Source of the DNA: Marisa cornuarietis
Lineage: Eukaryota > Mollusca > Gastropoda > Architaenioglossa > Ampullariidae
Assembly (NCBI GenBank): GCA_004794655.1
Contig: SMMW01000612.1
Coordinates: 876,001-940,000, forward strand
DNA length: 64,000 bases
Direction: 5' to 3'
The position numbers and the translations under genes are program-made. Under the pieces are notes generated by a model. It was given only the letters and a program-made list of their open reading frames with translations, was not told the origin of the DNA and made no database searches. Below are positions 12,907 to 24,632 of the stretch, piece by piece; position 1 is the first letter of the stretch, and the number at the start of each line of letters is the position of its first letter.

Positions 12907-13900
12907 ACATATGCAGTCTGATAATTACAATCGACTTTGGTCTTACGAGAAGTAAAAATTCAACCTCAACACCTCACATAAAAACTGATAATAAAATGGC
13001 AAAATAGTTAAACACTACCATTAAGACCACCCCTTAAAGGAGATCTATGACAAGGTCGACAGAAACAAAATTCTTGCATAAATAAAGAAGTTAAATTACA
13101 AACGATCTAATAAGTATTATTACTTATTATCAGCGGAGATTCTGCCCTAAACAATCCAACACACAATTATGTGTCCTTTTTATCATTGCGTTTTGCGTTT
13201 TTACTCATGAATGGAATAATATATTTTGTATTTAATTTTACTTTTATTGTATTTGCATTTAAATGATTAAACATAACGGTCAGAGACCACATGCTGTATT
13301 TGATTTGAACAAAATGCATTTTAAATCAAATAATTGGTATTGTGGTGTTTTTTTTTATTTACACGTTCCTTTTTAACACAGGATATATTAGCCACTAAGT
13401 GACCACGGAATTTGGACAAATTCTTTCTGCAAGTGATAACATAGCGCTTAGTGAATGAATTTTTATTAATGGAGAAAAGCGTGTTATGAACACATTTGAT
13501 TTTTTTATTACATCACGTTATATAAGTCAAACATACTTCATAATGAGAACAATTTTATGAAAGAGATACATCTAGAAGTATCAACATTATTTTATCAATA
13601 AAACGCCTTTTGCAAACTGCTTTCAAGTTTCTTGTGTTAACGCTCATATATTAAATTTCTGTAATTAAGTCTTTTACGTAGGATGAACACCTGATCTATA
13701 TTCAATTTCACTTTGAGAAAAATTATTATTATGTAAAACCATAGGAGGTCTAACGGATTAAAACAAAATGCTTGATTTAAAAATAATCATTGTAAGCTGT
13801 AGACGTCCTGGTCATTAAACTCTAATTTCTCTCACGATAGAGACAAGAAATACTTCAAACAAATGTAATTAGACATCGCGTCTACATTTGAATGTCTTAA
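12907..13900. other. Intergenic, nothing recognised
   Basis: AT-rich 3' flank of R2. No open frame, repeat family or RNA gene was recognised. Confidence 0.6.
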
Positions 13901-15001
13901 TTAAAGTGTAACCGTTTCTTTAGTGTATACCGAAGAAGCTGTTTGGGTATTAGTTTTTCGGGATGTTCGATGCAAAATGCTTCGAAACCGAGAAGAGCGA
14001 CAATAGTAGACAAAAAAGGTAACGGCACTGTTGATTTCTGGAAACACGTTGGCAATAGCACTGACTGTCTTCATAAGTTCCCATAATGAAGGGTTGGCAA
14101 ACAAATCGGCCGTAAAATACAAACCCAGCTCCCAAGTTACAGACGGAACAAGGGTGATGATGTGGATGCACGACACAATCACAAGCATAGCTGTCAGCGC
14201 CTCCTGTTGGCTAACACTGTCACTAGTGGAGGAGCTTGTCTTCTTCCGCCACGTGATGGCGGCTCTCAGTCTGTGAACTGTGATAACAGTCGCTACTGTC
14301 ACTATAAAAAGTGTAGCAACAGGAACGAAGAAACCTAGAACAGTGTATAGCAAAGCATGAACAAACTTCTGGTTGTGGATTTCAAAGTCTGTTATAATGA
14401 ACATCCAATACGTTTCTCCTGCTATCATGACAGGCTGAGCTTGAAAAGAAAGTGGGTGGAAAACATAAGAGCACTGAAAGAAGACAAAAGCGCTTAAAAT
14501 CGTTATCGCCATAGCGCTTGTCCTCATTATCGTCGACGCTATAAGCGGAGACACGACACATACGCACCTCTCCACTGCAATGATGACACCGATGAACCGC
14601 GAGGTCGATCGAAATGTTGAAGAAACTCCGAACAATGCTGCAATAAATTTTGTTTGGTATTCATTGCCCAACGCATTGTCGTAGAAAGTGATAAAGGAAC
14701 CTATGGGGTACATTATCAATTCAGAACACAGATAAATACAGTCTACAAGGGCGAGGGAAAAGAGACAGAGGTTCATGCGGTCCTTGAGGCCCTGGCGCCA
14801 GAACACAAGGGTATTGACGATGTTGGTCGGGATGCCAGTGATGCACACTATTGTCGATAAACCGGCGTAAAATACTACTTCTACGACCTCACGTACCTCA
14901 CGGCTGACAACAGATTCCGAGAGTAAAACGCCTTCTGAAGTCACGTTTTTCTCCTCTAAAATTTCGCCATTAATAGAATTATTCATCATAAGAAATTTCA
15001 T
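13901..15001 (-). CDS. Rhodopsin-like GPCR R2 (group A)
   Basis: Single-exon receptor of 366 residues with seven hydrophobic segments. Anchors are N60 (1.50), D87 (2.50), P227 (5.50), P286 (TM6) and Y332 (7.53). DRY is replaced by ERC (144-146). NPxxY is replaced by T328-F329-F-V-Y332. The upstream N324-S325 pair of TM7 is kept, and helix 8 reads SSRFR. The DRMNLCLFS motif after intracellular loop 1 and the Ser/Thr-rich loop 3 (TSSSTSDSVSQQ, 255-266) place it with R3-R5. There is no TM3/ECL2 cysteine pair. N-glycosylation sites are N7 and N19. The start is the first ATG; M5 and M6 are alternatives. The C-terminal tail is short and Ser/Thr-rich. Likely role: plasma-membrane peptide or chemosensory receptor; ligand unknown. 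Confidence 0.93.
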   Translation of the reverse strand: MKFLMMNNSINGEILEEKNVTSEGVLLSESVVSREVREVVEVVFYAGLSTIVCITGIPTNIVNTLVFWRQGLKDRMNLCLFSLALVDCIYLCSELIMYPIGSFITFYDNALGNEYQTKFIAALFGVSSTFRSTSRFIGVIIAVERCVCVVSPLIASTIMRTSAMAITILSAFVFFQCSYVFHPLSFQAQPVMIAGETYWMFIITDFEIHNQKFVHALLYTVLGFFVPVATLFIVTVATVITVHRLRAAITWRKKTSSSTSDSVSQQEALTAMLVIVSCIHIITLVPSVTWELGLYFTADLFANPSLWELMKTVSAIANVFPEINSAVTFFVYYCRSSRFRSILHRTSRKTNTQTASSVYTKETVTL

Positions 15002-15909
15002 CGCTTCTTACGATAAAAGAAAATCAGAAAGACTGCTTCTACAGGGACACAAACCTTTAGCAAAGCCTTATTGCAGTTGCAACACGCGTTCTACTGACTT
15101 CGCCACTTCATTTTTATGTTTTTGTGGGGATGGAGATAAATCTTCCGAAATATATTTAAAACTCGAGTAATTATTATATGTGGAATCATTAAAAAGGTTT
15201 TACACAAAAGCCATTACAAGAAATACACAGGAAAAACAAATATTGACAAGAACCAAAAATAGGGGAGAATTGCTTGTGTAAGTAATTTGTAAAAGCAAGA
15301 AATCAATTCTGACATTTCTTGTACTATTATTTGCAGCTCTTTTCCGGGGTTAACCTGCGTTTAAGAAAGTGTCTTTTTAATTAATTTTTTTATTTTAAAA
15401 TTAAATTCTCTAAAATATAATAAATTAGTACGAGTACCAAAAATAATTAGATATTTAAAAGGGTAGTTGTCTGTGATAGAAACTTATAAAAGCCGCCCCA
15501 TTTCCTTCATATAAAAAATATCACTTTTGCGTTTCAATACAAGTGAAGACTTTGTACATTATCTCACAAAGACAAAAAAAATCTGATTTGGTGGTTTATT
15601 TTAAATACAAATGTCTAAACAATTAGCTCCTCATGTCAAATCAGTTTTGTTAAAAATGAATTTAAAGTTTCAAGCGTTATTACTTTTTTTAATGCTTTCT
15701 GCACATTTTTATGCTGGATGTAAATTTTAGTTCCGCCAAGGGTTGTGGTAATATTTTGAAAATTGAGGCAGGTTAGAGCAGAAAAACAGAAGAAGAAATT
15801 GTAGGCAAAGTACAGCAAGACACATGACAAAGATAAAGGACAGCAAAGTATGACAAGAACAAAGGCCTTGTGGTATTGTTTCCTTCGTAAATGATTTTAT
15901 TGTTTGCAG
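15002..15909. other. Upstream flank of R2, no gene
   Basis: AT-rich. A plus-strand TATAAAAG lies at about 15487, but no transcript can be tied to it. No repeats or domains were recognised. Confidence 0.5.
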
Positions 15910-16278
15910 GCTTTCAAAAACAGAATCGGAGCAGGTGGACTTAATGACATCTTTTATAGACCATTCCATTGCTCAGAAGGCAGAACTCAGACATTCGCCG
16001 GGAAGTTTTTTTTTTCTCTGAGTTTGCCGTGTACAGTATTTCGGCCTTTGTTAAAGCACGTGAGTCTTCCTAGTGAATTATTTCTTTTGGGTAAATATAT
16101 AGATTGCACCGAGCCTTGGGACAAAAAACTTGGAGGGATGGTCCCCCTTAGGAAATATGGAGCTAAAAGCAACAGGATGAGAGCTACACCGTATAAAGTG
16201 ATGGAGGAAGCTACAGAAACATTCCTGGTAGAAAATCTTCTGACGGTTAGTACCCCTTGTCTGTTTTATCGTTCCTGA
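15910..16278 (+). other. Open frame of uncertain coding status after an acceptor-like site
   Basis: A pyrimidine-rich TGTTTGCAG ends at 15909 and is followed by an open frame of 123 codons. No start ATG lies at its head and no family is recognised. The segment RATPYKVMEEATETFLV is faintly like the alpha-2 helix of histone H3-type proteins, but the flanking residues do not fit, so I give this little weight. A GTTAGT donor-like site at about 16245 would cut the frame. It may be an exon of a plus-strand gene, a decayed repeat or chance. Confidence 0.15.
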
Positions 16279-19200
16279 CCATAATCACTATTTTCTTTTG
16301 TTTGGATACTTGAGCTGTGATCAAACGATGATGAAGTTTTCGATAATGTTGTGCAGGTAGATTGATGACATTATTCTTTTGTTTTAGTTATTTCTGTAAT
16401 ATGACACGGGTTTTCTTTTATTGATTTGTAAATGACTTCAGGCGAATTATTTCATGGTGAATTCAAGATAGGTAGCTTGTAGGATAGATAGATTGATAAA
16501 CCAATAGACAGATATATGAACAACAAGTGGCGTGCTGTCCCTGGACACGGGGGACTAGGCTAGTCTCCTAAGAGTCACAAGTAATCTTTTTTTATTTGAC
16601 GATATTTTAACATAAAGCGTTTTAGAATTATTAAAATGCGTCTTGCCCCTCTTCAAACCGTAGCGCCACCAAGCGCCTGCTGCACTCAGGGAACTAGCCT
16701 TTGCAGTCGCTACTGCGTTTCGTCTGCTGTTGAATGGAGTAGATCACGTGGTCTTGGGACCAGCCGGCTCACTACTGGTCCTCTCTTTCCTTCAGCGCCT
16801 GTGTTAGCGCCAGCTTGTCCCGTGAGTCAAGTTACGTGCGAAGTTTCTACAAAGATCGACAGAAATCCCTGGTTGCACAGTCACTATCTCCAACCTCAGT
16901 TAGTTAGTGTATTTTGGTGTCCAGTGAGCGTACATAACTTAGGACTGACTGAAAACAAAAATCGTTTTGTAAAAGGAGAGGGACTCGGTTGACAAAATCT
17001 GGTCCCCTTCAATACGTCATCAGTAGCCCGCGATAGCTCAGCGGAACCTTGGTTTTATCAGTCTTGCCAGCTATGAAACTTGCTATGGCGCTAAGCTCAA
17101 CGACGTTTAAACATTATGAAGAGCTGCATACAGTTAATGGTGACAGGTAAAATAACTCAATACCTAAAACTAATGACAAGTTAAGGTGAAATAAATTATC
17201 TAAAACAACCGAGACAATGTAGCCTGTTAAATAGATTAGTTTACACGCAACGACAGCGATGTCTCTGTGATGTAGTGGTTACGCACGGCGCCTTTCCTCA
17301 GAAAGGTATTGAGTTCCAATCCCGAGTATTTTTTGTTTTGGGATTTTTTGTTCTCAAATATGATGAATTCTCTGTCAAACCTTTCACGAAGACCCACTGA
17401 TTACAAAGCAAAACCATATAATCTCTCTGTGTAAAGTCATATCGGTAGACACCTAATTTCTACTATCATACATTGAAATATAGATATTTTAGACTCACAG
17501 TTGATAGAAATTGTTTTAGCTTAGTAATGACAGTTATTGCGCTTAAAAAGAGGATATTTTTATTTGTTACATAGCGTGTAATCTAAAATACTTAACAGGT
17601 TACATCGTCTCGCATGTTTTCCACTATTTCCCCTTTCTAACGTCATATAACGCTTATATATGGTATCTAAACAATTATCTGGTATTTTCACAAAAATCAT
17701 GATCTTATAATCAACATTATTATTAAACCTAATTTGTTCGTCAATTACTTGTATTACTATTTACGTGGTAGGAGATACATATTGAGGCGGCAAGAGAAAT
17801 ACAGGAAAATGAGAAGCTTAACGCCCCCACCCCCCTAGTCCCCTATAGCTGGTCCCTAGTGGGAAATCTCACCACACGCCAATGATGAACAATAGGTTAT
17901 ATAGATTAGCTAAAAGATATATTCCTCTTATTAAAGATTATTTTGTTTTTGTTTCACTCCTTTTCTGAATATTCTGCACTTGGCATTAAATTCTGTGGTA
18001 TATTCATTACTCAGTTGTGACATCAGGGAAAAATAGAATTCAAGGTATGTGTCTCTCAAGAATCTTATACCTGTACAAATAACGTGTGCAGCACGCTGGC
18101 TATTAGAGGCAATGAGTCTGATTTACTAACATTCTTGTTCGCTTTTCCACTGAAGAACCGCTACCTCTGCCTTTTAGCTGCAGGGATGTTTTTCTCCAGT
18201 GTCTTCCTTTTTTTCAAAAAGGTTTCTTCTTTAGCAGTTAATGAGGCAGAACGGACTTTTTTTGAAAGAAACACATCATCAAAGGCAACATCAACGAAAA
18301 GCATTTGAAGGCAGAATATAAAACAAAAGGTTTCATCACAACTGAGTTCGCATAAATACGTCAATTATTTTTAGATATGACTTTTCTTGTATACAAATCT
18401 TATTTGTTTGCAAATTCTTTTTAAAACGGTTCCAAGAAAACAAAGTATGATAAAATAACTAATATGTTATAACATTTAGTTGAAACACACATGGATATTT
18501 TGCGTTTCATACTATAAATTTAGAAAAAGAATGCAAGTATATTTTCAGATGTATCATTTAGATCTTTAAGAAGTAAAACGAAGCGCATGTTAATATTACA
18601 TTTTGTTTTCACCTTTTAACAGAAGAACGGACAGATGAATTTGCTTGTGTATTCTCCGCAGTTTGCATTAGATGGATAAGATTTAAAAAGAAAAAGGTGA
18701 AATATTTTGAGGACAGTTTGTAATGCAGTGTCCACAGTGTGCGCCTGTGCAAATTTAGGGCGGTGCGTTTGTGTGCGCTCGCAGAAGTCAATTGTCAATG
18801 TTTTATGTGTGCGTGTAAAAGTCCATTGAACGATTTCATGCTCAACAAGGCTTCCTCTAAAAGCTGTAAACATGGAAAAAGTCAATAATGCTTACCTGTT
18901 CGTGCCTTTACTGCAGTAAAGTGAGAAGGGTTACGCCCAAAAATCGACGGAGAATCATTTGAGGGACGGGTAAAGCACAAACAGTATTTTGTGGATGTAG
19001 GTAAGGCAGAAAAATTTTATCCGATAATTTTTGTGAACTTAACAGAAACTTCATTTGTACCGTGCACTAGAGTTTTGCAACACGTTATCAATATATTTTA
19101 TGTTTCGAGGAATACTTGATGTTATTAGTCTTGAGGTTCATTATGCACTTGCTAAAGAAGAGAAAATGATATACAGCATCGCACCTTCATATGGTCATGA

Positions 19201-20363
19201 GCGTACGTAAACTATACAGACATATGATTAAATGCATCACAAGAGGAAACGATAGAACAACGTGCGCACAAATGTTTGAATGTATCCATTCGCCTGCGCA
19301 TCCATCCATCCATATAGAGCAAACACAATAATTATTAGTTAAGAGATCTCTACAAGCTGGTTAGTCCTATTCGGAGTTGAGAATGTAAACAGAAAAATCA
19401 AGCAATAAAACACAACTTGGCGAGTGTTAGAAACCTAAATATGAAAGGAATTAGAAATTAGAATAAACTCTCTATAGCGAGCTTAGAAATGAAAAGGGCT
19501 GGAAGAGATACTAAGATGGCATCAACAATGAGTATTTGGCATCCATTATGGAAGCAAAGACAATGCACAAACCATAATGCCATATGAAAATTAGATTTTC
19601 GTAAAAACCTGGAAAACAGAAAACAAAGGTTTGTTGCATGTAATTGGGTGGAGGGTCGTTCATATTTTTCTACTGTAAACATTAATGGTTAGATGTGTGT
19701 TATCAAGAACGTCTTCTTCAAGTAGAGGTGGTAGCTAGCATTAGGTAACTTAACTTTAAACTGGAGACTGTGTCATCTTTGAAATTATTATAATAATGCT
19801 CATAGTCACGAAGAAACCCGTGTCGTAGTTCATTTTAAACCTATTTATGTTAAGAATAAACGCAGTGTAACAGTGTTAGGGACTAAGGACGAGTGATCAG
19901 AGTATTCACACAAAAGACCATGAGAGCTGTAGAAAAGTTAGACATTCATATCTTCGATCTACCCCACATACCCCACACCACTGTCTCCGAATGAGTTTTG
20001 TCCCCTCGCCTGGCCAAGGTTCCACTAAAGGAGCACGTGGTTCATCTTCATACGACTCCTTGTGAAGCATGCTGCTGGGTAGTAGGTCTATCTTCTAATT
20101 GATAGGGATGGCAACTGCCTTACCTCTGCACTGAATGCTGCTTTATCTCTCGCATACATCTGTGTGATACGCTTCGTGGAGTGTCATGTCTGCCTTTCTT
20201 TGAGCTCGCGCCTATATTTAGCAGCGAACTTAGATTACCTTGGACATCTTGAAGGGTTCTGCTTTGTTCTTCATGGTAATAAAATACGATTGTCATGAAC
20301 AAGGGGATTGTGATACACAAGTGTTCTTGTTATTTACTCTTAAACCATCACAGCAAGAAAAAT
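16279..20363. other. Intergenic spacer between R2 and the tandem duplication
   Basis: No protein domains were recognised. It holds a degenerate tRNA-like segment (17261-17330) and a C-run cluster (17824-17856), both noted separately. The 118-codon frame at 16636-16992 has no domain, and I do not call it a gene. Confidence 0.5.
17261..17330 (+). other. Degenerate tRNA-like segment (SINE head or tRNA pseudogene)
   Basis: An A-box-like TGTAGTGGTTAcGCAC (17271 onward), an anticodon-arm-like CCTTT...AAAGG and a B-box-like GAGTTCCAATCCC occur in tRNA order and spacing, and a T run follows. The acceptor stem does not pair and the T stem is poor. It is therefore not a working tRNA, more likely a SINE head or pseudogene. 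Confidence 0.3.
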
Positions 20364-20602
20364 TCTATAAAATCAGAAAGTGAATAAATAAGTTGACATA
20401 TTGCAGGGAAATTTTATTTCCGATATGCATTTTTAAAATTAAAATGGAAGTAAGCAGTAAAAGTTATTGAAAACGTTCTTAATGGTTAAATTTTATAAGC
20501 ACAGGAAGAGAAAGTTAACAAACAGTCAGGCTCGTAAAAGATTTGTATTACATTCATTGCATAAGGTATGACACATAATATACGATCAACTTAATCTTTT
20601 TA

Positions 20603-20880
20603 CAACAGTAAAGCCAGATAAGCTTGTCTGGTTTAGCCATGTTTTCCCGCAAGGTACCTTGTTTGAGACTTTCCTTCAAGGTACCTTGGATGATGTTTGA
20701 CACATCAGTTGCCAGAAAAAAAACTTGGCTTACAAACTTTAAGGAGTAGACTTGACGTTCTGTGCAGGACATGCTCACTATTGTTCAAAACAGAGATTGG
20801 CGGGCCCTGCCAGTTGTCATGTCTAGCCATGTGCTGCATCAATGGCGGGTAGCAGTCAAGGGACGATTGACTGATGACAT
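20603..20880 (+). mobile_element. LINE 3'-end relic (copy in unit A)
   Basis: Nucleotide similarity to the C-terminal coding end of the reverse-transcriptase element at 31206-31484. It includes matching CTTCAAGGTACCTTGGA, TGGCTTACRAAC and the terminal GACTGATGAC-like end, in the same order. The frame is destroyed by stops. The coordinates follow that alignment. It was inserted before the tandem duplication, since the unit B copy is collinear. Confidence 0.75.
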
Positions 20881-21959
20881 AGTCTTTGTCTCTCCTACAT
20901 GCCTGTATTAATGCTGCTTATATTATCCAGCTTAATTTCAGCAACTCAATATATATTATACAACATTTAATTTCAAATTTAGAGTACATTGAACATCACG
21001 TAGGTTTATTTCTGTGTTAAATGGAAGACATTATTTTTTATATGACTAGAACAAACTATTTTGTTTTGGTCAAAGAGTTTATAAATGAATTGTTTTCGCT
21101 TGATATTATATATTTATATTTTACTTAAGTAACTAAATGTCGTCCACATACTTATAAAATGAAATCGACTTATTGTCTTATTATTTTATTTAATGTTTAT
21201 TAAAGTAGTCAAATGCGTGGGTCATACTAATTACTGGCTTATGAGAATTACTTTATGTCATTTCATGTATTTCAATATGAAAAAGGATGACTTTAAACAC
21301 AAAAATAGTTTCACACCTCTTTTTGTTAAACTAGGGGTAACACTTAAAACTACGGGTTTTAAAATCTGGTGCAACGCCGCAAAAGATTTGTTATAAGCAT
21401 CAACACACGTTTCATCAGCTAAAGGCAGCCATGTATTCGTTGTTTAGATCCTCGCTAGCTCCTTTTTTTTGTCTTCACATAATTAACATACACATATACC
21501 TTTTAAGTATTAGCTCACAGAGTAACTTTAAGACTTACTACAATTATTGCGACTGTTACTTGCTCACTTGGGAAAGTAACGGGAAACTGAAGAGGTGGAT
21601 AAATGGTGATCTGTTAAAGTGTGAGTACGTGGATGTATGTGATGGTGAGAGAAGTTTGTTTGGGTTCAGTCTCGTCTTCAACCAGCCCCAACACTCACAA
21701 ACATAGCGGTTAAAGCGAATTTGAAGACAAACCTGGCTCTGAAAGATACTGCTATTAAAGAAAAAAACATTGCGCTATAAAGATAACACTATTAAAGACA
21801 CAAACATTTTGTGTAATGATAAACTAGAGTCTTTGTGTGATAATGAAAGCTAGTGTAATGTTAATCCGAATGCTTGTCAACTATTATCTTTCAAAGATTT
21901 TTAATAGTTCCAGTCCTTCTCGGGTGTTTACAGAGAGAGAGAAAGAGAGGTCTGATCGT

Positions 21960-23006
21960 TTATGTTCGGCACGCCTGATTTAAAACTTTTCGAAACCGAG
22001 AAGAGCAAAAGTAGTAAACAAAGAAATTAATGGCACTGTTGATTTCTGGAAACACTTTGACAATAGCCCTGACAGTTTTCATGAGTTCCCACAGAAAAGG
22101 ATCGGCAAACAAATCGGCCGTAAAGTACAAAAATAGTTCCCATAATACAGACGGAACTAGGGTGACAATGTGTATGCACGAAACAATAAGAAGCATGGCT
22201 GTCAACGCCACCTGCTGTCTTACACTGTCACTAGTAGTGGAGCTTGTATTTTTCCTCCACATGATTGCGGCTCTGAGTTTGCTTATTGTAATTATAGTTG
22301 CTACTGTTACTATTAAAAGTGTAGCAGCAGGAACTACAAATCCTAAAATGGTTAATATTAAAGTATGAACAAAAAGTTTGTTCTCTGCAAGAAATTTTGT
22401 TCCAATAAACAACCAGTATGTTTCTCCAAGTATTAAAAAAGGTTGAGCTTGATAAGAAAGTGAATAAAAGACATAAGATACTTGAAAAAGGAAAATAGAG
22501 ACAAATATTGTGGTCGCCATAACGCTTGTCCTCATTAGTGTCGAAGCTTTAAGCGGAGACACGACACATACACACCTTTCTACTCCAATGAGCACACCTA
22601 TAAATCGGGAAGTTGCTTCAAACGCGGACGCAACTCCGAACAAAGCCGCGATAAATTTTGTTTGGTATTCGTTGCCTAGCGCACTGTCATAAAAAGTTAT
22701 GAAAGAACCTATCGAGTACATTACCAGTTGACAACACAGATAAATGCAGTCCACAAGGGCGAGAGAAAACAGACAGAGGTTCATGCGGTCTCTGAGCCCT
22801 TGGCGCCAGAACACCAGGCAGTTGATGATGTTTGCCGGAATGCCAATGATACACAGTAGAGTCGATACACCACCATAAAATACTGCCTCCACGAGCTCAC
22901 GGGCTTCCCGACTAACAGCTGAAGGCCACCGGAAATTGCCATATGAAGTTACATTGGTCTTTTCGAAATTGACAGAATAAACGGAGCTATTCATGTCCAG
23001 TAACAT
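21960..23006 (-). CDS. Rhodopsin-like GPCR R3 (group A, in duplication unit A)
   Basis: Single-exon receptor of 348 residues. In-frame TAG TAA directly precede the ATG, so the start cannot lie further upstream in this exon; M5 is the only near alternative. Anchors are N59, D86, P226 and P285. TM3 ends in ERC (143-145). TM7 reads N327-F328-F-V-Y331, with N323-S324 before it. Loop 3 carries TSSTTSDSVRQQ. N-glycosylation sites are N6 and N18. There are no TM3/ECL2 disulfide cysteines. It differs from R4 at 17 of the 348 aligned residues plus the tail: a TAA right after NQACRT ends the protein, whereas R4 reads on. C334 replaces the arginine of the usual helix 8 YRSSRFR. Likely a functional membrane receptor; ligand unknown. 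Confidence 0.93.
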   Translation of the reverse strand: MLLDMNSSVYSVNFEKTNVTSYGNFRWPSAVSREARELVEAVFYGGVSTLLCIIGIPANIINCLVFWRQGLRDRMNLCLFSLALVDCIYLCCQLVMYSIGSFITFYDSALGNEYQTKFIAALFGVASAFEATSRFIGVLIGVERCVCVVSPLKASTLMRTSVMATTIFVSIFLFQVSYVFYSLSYQAQPFLILGETYWLFIGTKFLAENKLFVHTLILTILGFVVPAATLLIVTVATIITISKLRAAIMWRKNTSSTTSDSVRQQVALTAMLLIVSCIHIVTLVPSVLWELFLYFTADLFADPFLWELMKTVRAIVKVFPEINSAINFFVYYFCSSRFRKVLNQACRT

Positions 23007-24353
23007 TTACTAGGTCACTGGGCAAATGATAACCGACAGCCAGAATTACGGCAACCTCCTTTCATACTAATTAATGACGAGGTTTAGTAGAATACAGGTA
23101 TCTTGTCATGTCAGAACAAGTGTCTCGTCATCTCCGCAATTGTATATTTATGAAGCTGTTATTTGTTTTTAAATCAGCCTCTAGGCATATTACTTCATAG
23201 AAATAAACGTTTTCCGACTTGTTAAAATATGAATCATACAGTCACTATTATAATTCAAAGGAAATTACAGTGTTGACAAACACGGAAAAATTAAATAAGT
23301 GGAAAAGAAATATGTTGTAAAAGCAAGTAAACACGAACACGCCTTAATTAAAACTCACTTGCATAAAAACATAACTCTGAATAGAGAAAATATATGTGCG
23401 TGTGTGTGTGCACATCTATGTGTTATTGCTTTCTATTTTTGTGTTTCTTTTCGTGTGTATTTTACAAGACGGTAGAAACTTTTGATATTTTTAAAATAGA
23501 AAAAGCATAAAAATAAAATAATATTAATTGAAAATGGTTTGAATGTTCAGTATTTTATAATTGATCTATATATGATATTTCTTGATGGGCACTATAAAAC
23601 CAGTCACATTTACAAAAACTTTCCGTGAAAATCTGGTGTTTGGATAATTAGTAGAGACCTCTAGCTTATTCTTTTTTTATTCTTTTGCAGAATGTGAGTA
23701 TTATCTACGTTACCTTGAAGATGGAGGTTACGGAGGGGTAAAGTGGGAAGTAGAGGAAAACTGAAAAAAGAAGAGCATTATCTGTTAGATTAAAAAAAAG
23801 AAAACAAGTGAGCAGTTTCATATTCCTTGATTTAGCTAAAAAATAACAACAACAACAACAAACTCAAACGACTTTTATATGTGGTGAGTCGCAAATGCAG
23901 CTGGAAAACAGGTGTGTTGAATGTTCTCTTGCATCGACATACCAGGTACTTCGACATAGGCTGGTGCCTTTTACGCATCCTGGAAGATTATTTCTTCTTC
24001 TACCTTTACAATTTGTACAATGTTAAGCAGTGCTCAGTTATTTTAAAAATCAGTTGTCTCTGCGATTATGTCCCTTTAATACTGCAAAGTATACGTCAAA
24101 GAAAAAACACCAAAAAATCTATAAAATCAGAAAGTGAATAAATAAGTTGACACATTGCAGGGAAATTTTATTTCCGATATGTATTTTTTAAATTAAAATT
24201 GAAGTAAGCAGTAAAAGTTATTAAACATTTTTAATGGTTAAATTTTATAAGCACAGGAAGAGAAAGTTAACAAACAGTCTGGCTTGTATAAGACTTGTGT
24301 TACATTCATTGCATAAGGTATGACACATACTGTACGATCAACTTAATTTTTCA

Positions 24354-24632
24354 CAACAGTAAAGCCAGATAAGCTGGTCTGGTTTGGCCATGTTTTCCCG
24401 CAAGGTACCTTGTTTGAGACTTTCCTTCAAGGTACCTTGGATGATGTTTGACACATCAGTTGGCAGAAAAAAGACTTGGCTTACAAACTTTAAGGAGTAG
24501 ACTTGTCGTTCTGTGCAGGACATGCTAACTATTGTCCAAAACAGACTGATTGGCGGGCCCTGCCAGTTGTCATGTCTAGCCATGTGCTGCACCAACGGCG
24601 GGTAACAGTCAAGGGACGATTGACTGATGACA
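24354..24632 (+). mobile_element. LINE 3'-end relic (copy in unit B)
   Basis: Collinear partner of the relic at 20603-20880, with the same decayed match to the end of the reverse-transcriptase element at 31206-31484. No coding capacity. Confidence 0.75.

Larger units (their letters stand above)
20364..24087. repeat. Segmental tandem duplication, unit A (contains R3)
   Basis: About 3.72 kb that is repeated head to tail at 24118-27929 with roughly 95-97% identity by eye. Both units begin at TCTATAAAATCAGAAAGTG and end at ATGTCCCTTTAATACTGCAA. Only about 30 bp separate them. Each unit carries, in order, a LINE 3'-end relic, the 3' flank, one receptor gene on the minus strand and about 1 kb of its upstream DNA. 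Confidence 0.95.

Noticed and set aside
16150..16250. Faint similarity to a histone H3-type helix (EEATETFLV)
   Set aside because: Only about ten residues fit. The neighbouring histone-fold motifs are missing.
16636..16992. 118-codon plus-strand frame
   Set aside because: No domain, low-complexity composition and no splice or promoter context.
17029..17100. GCGATAGCTCAGCGG, resembling a tRNA 5' end
   Set aside because: No matching B box at the right distance and no cloverleaf, so not called a tRNA.
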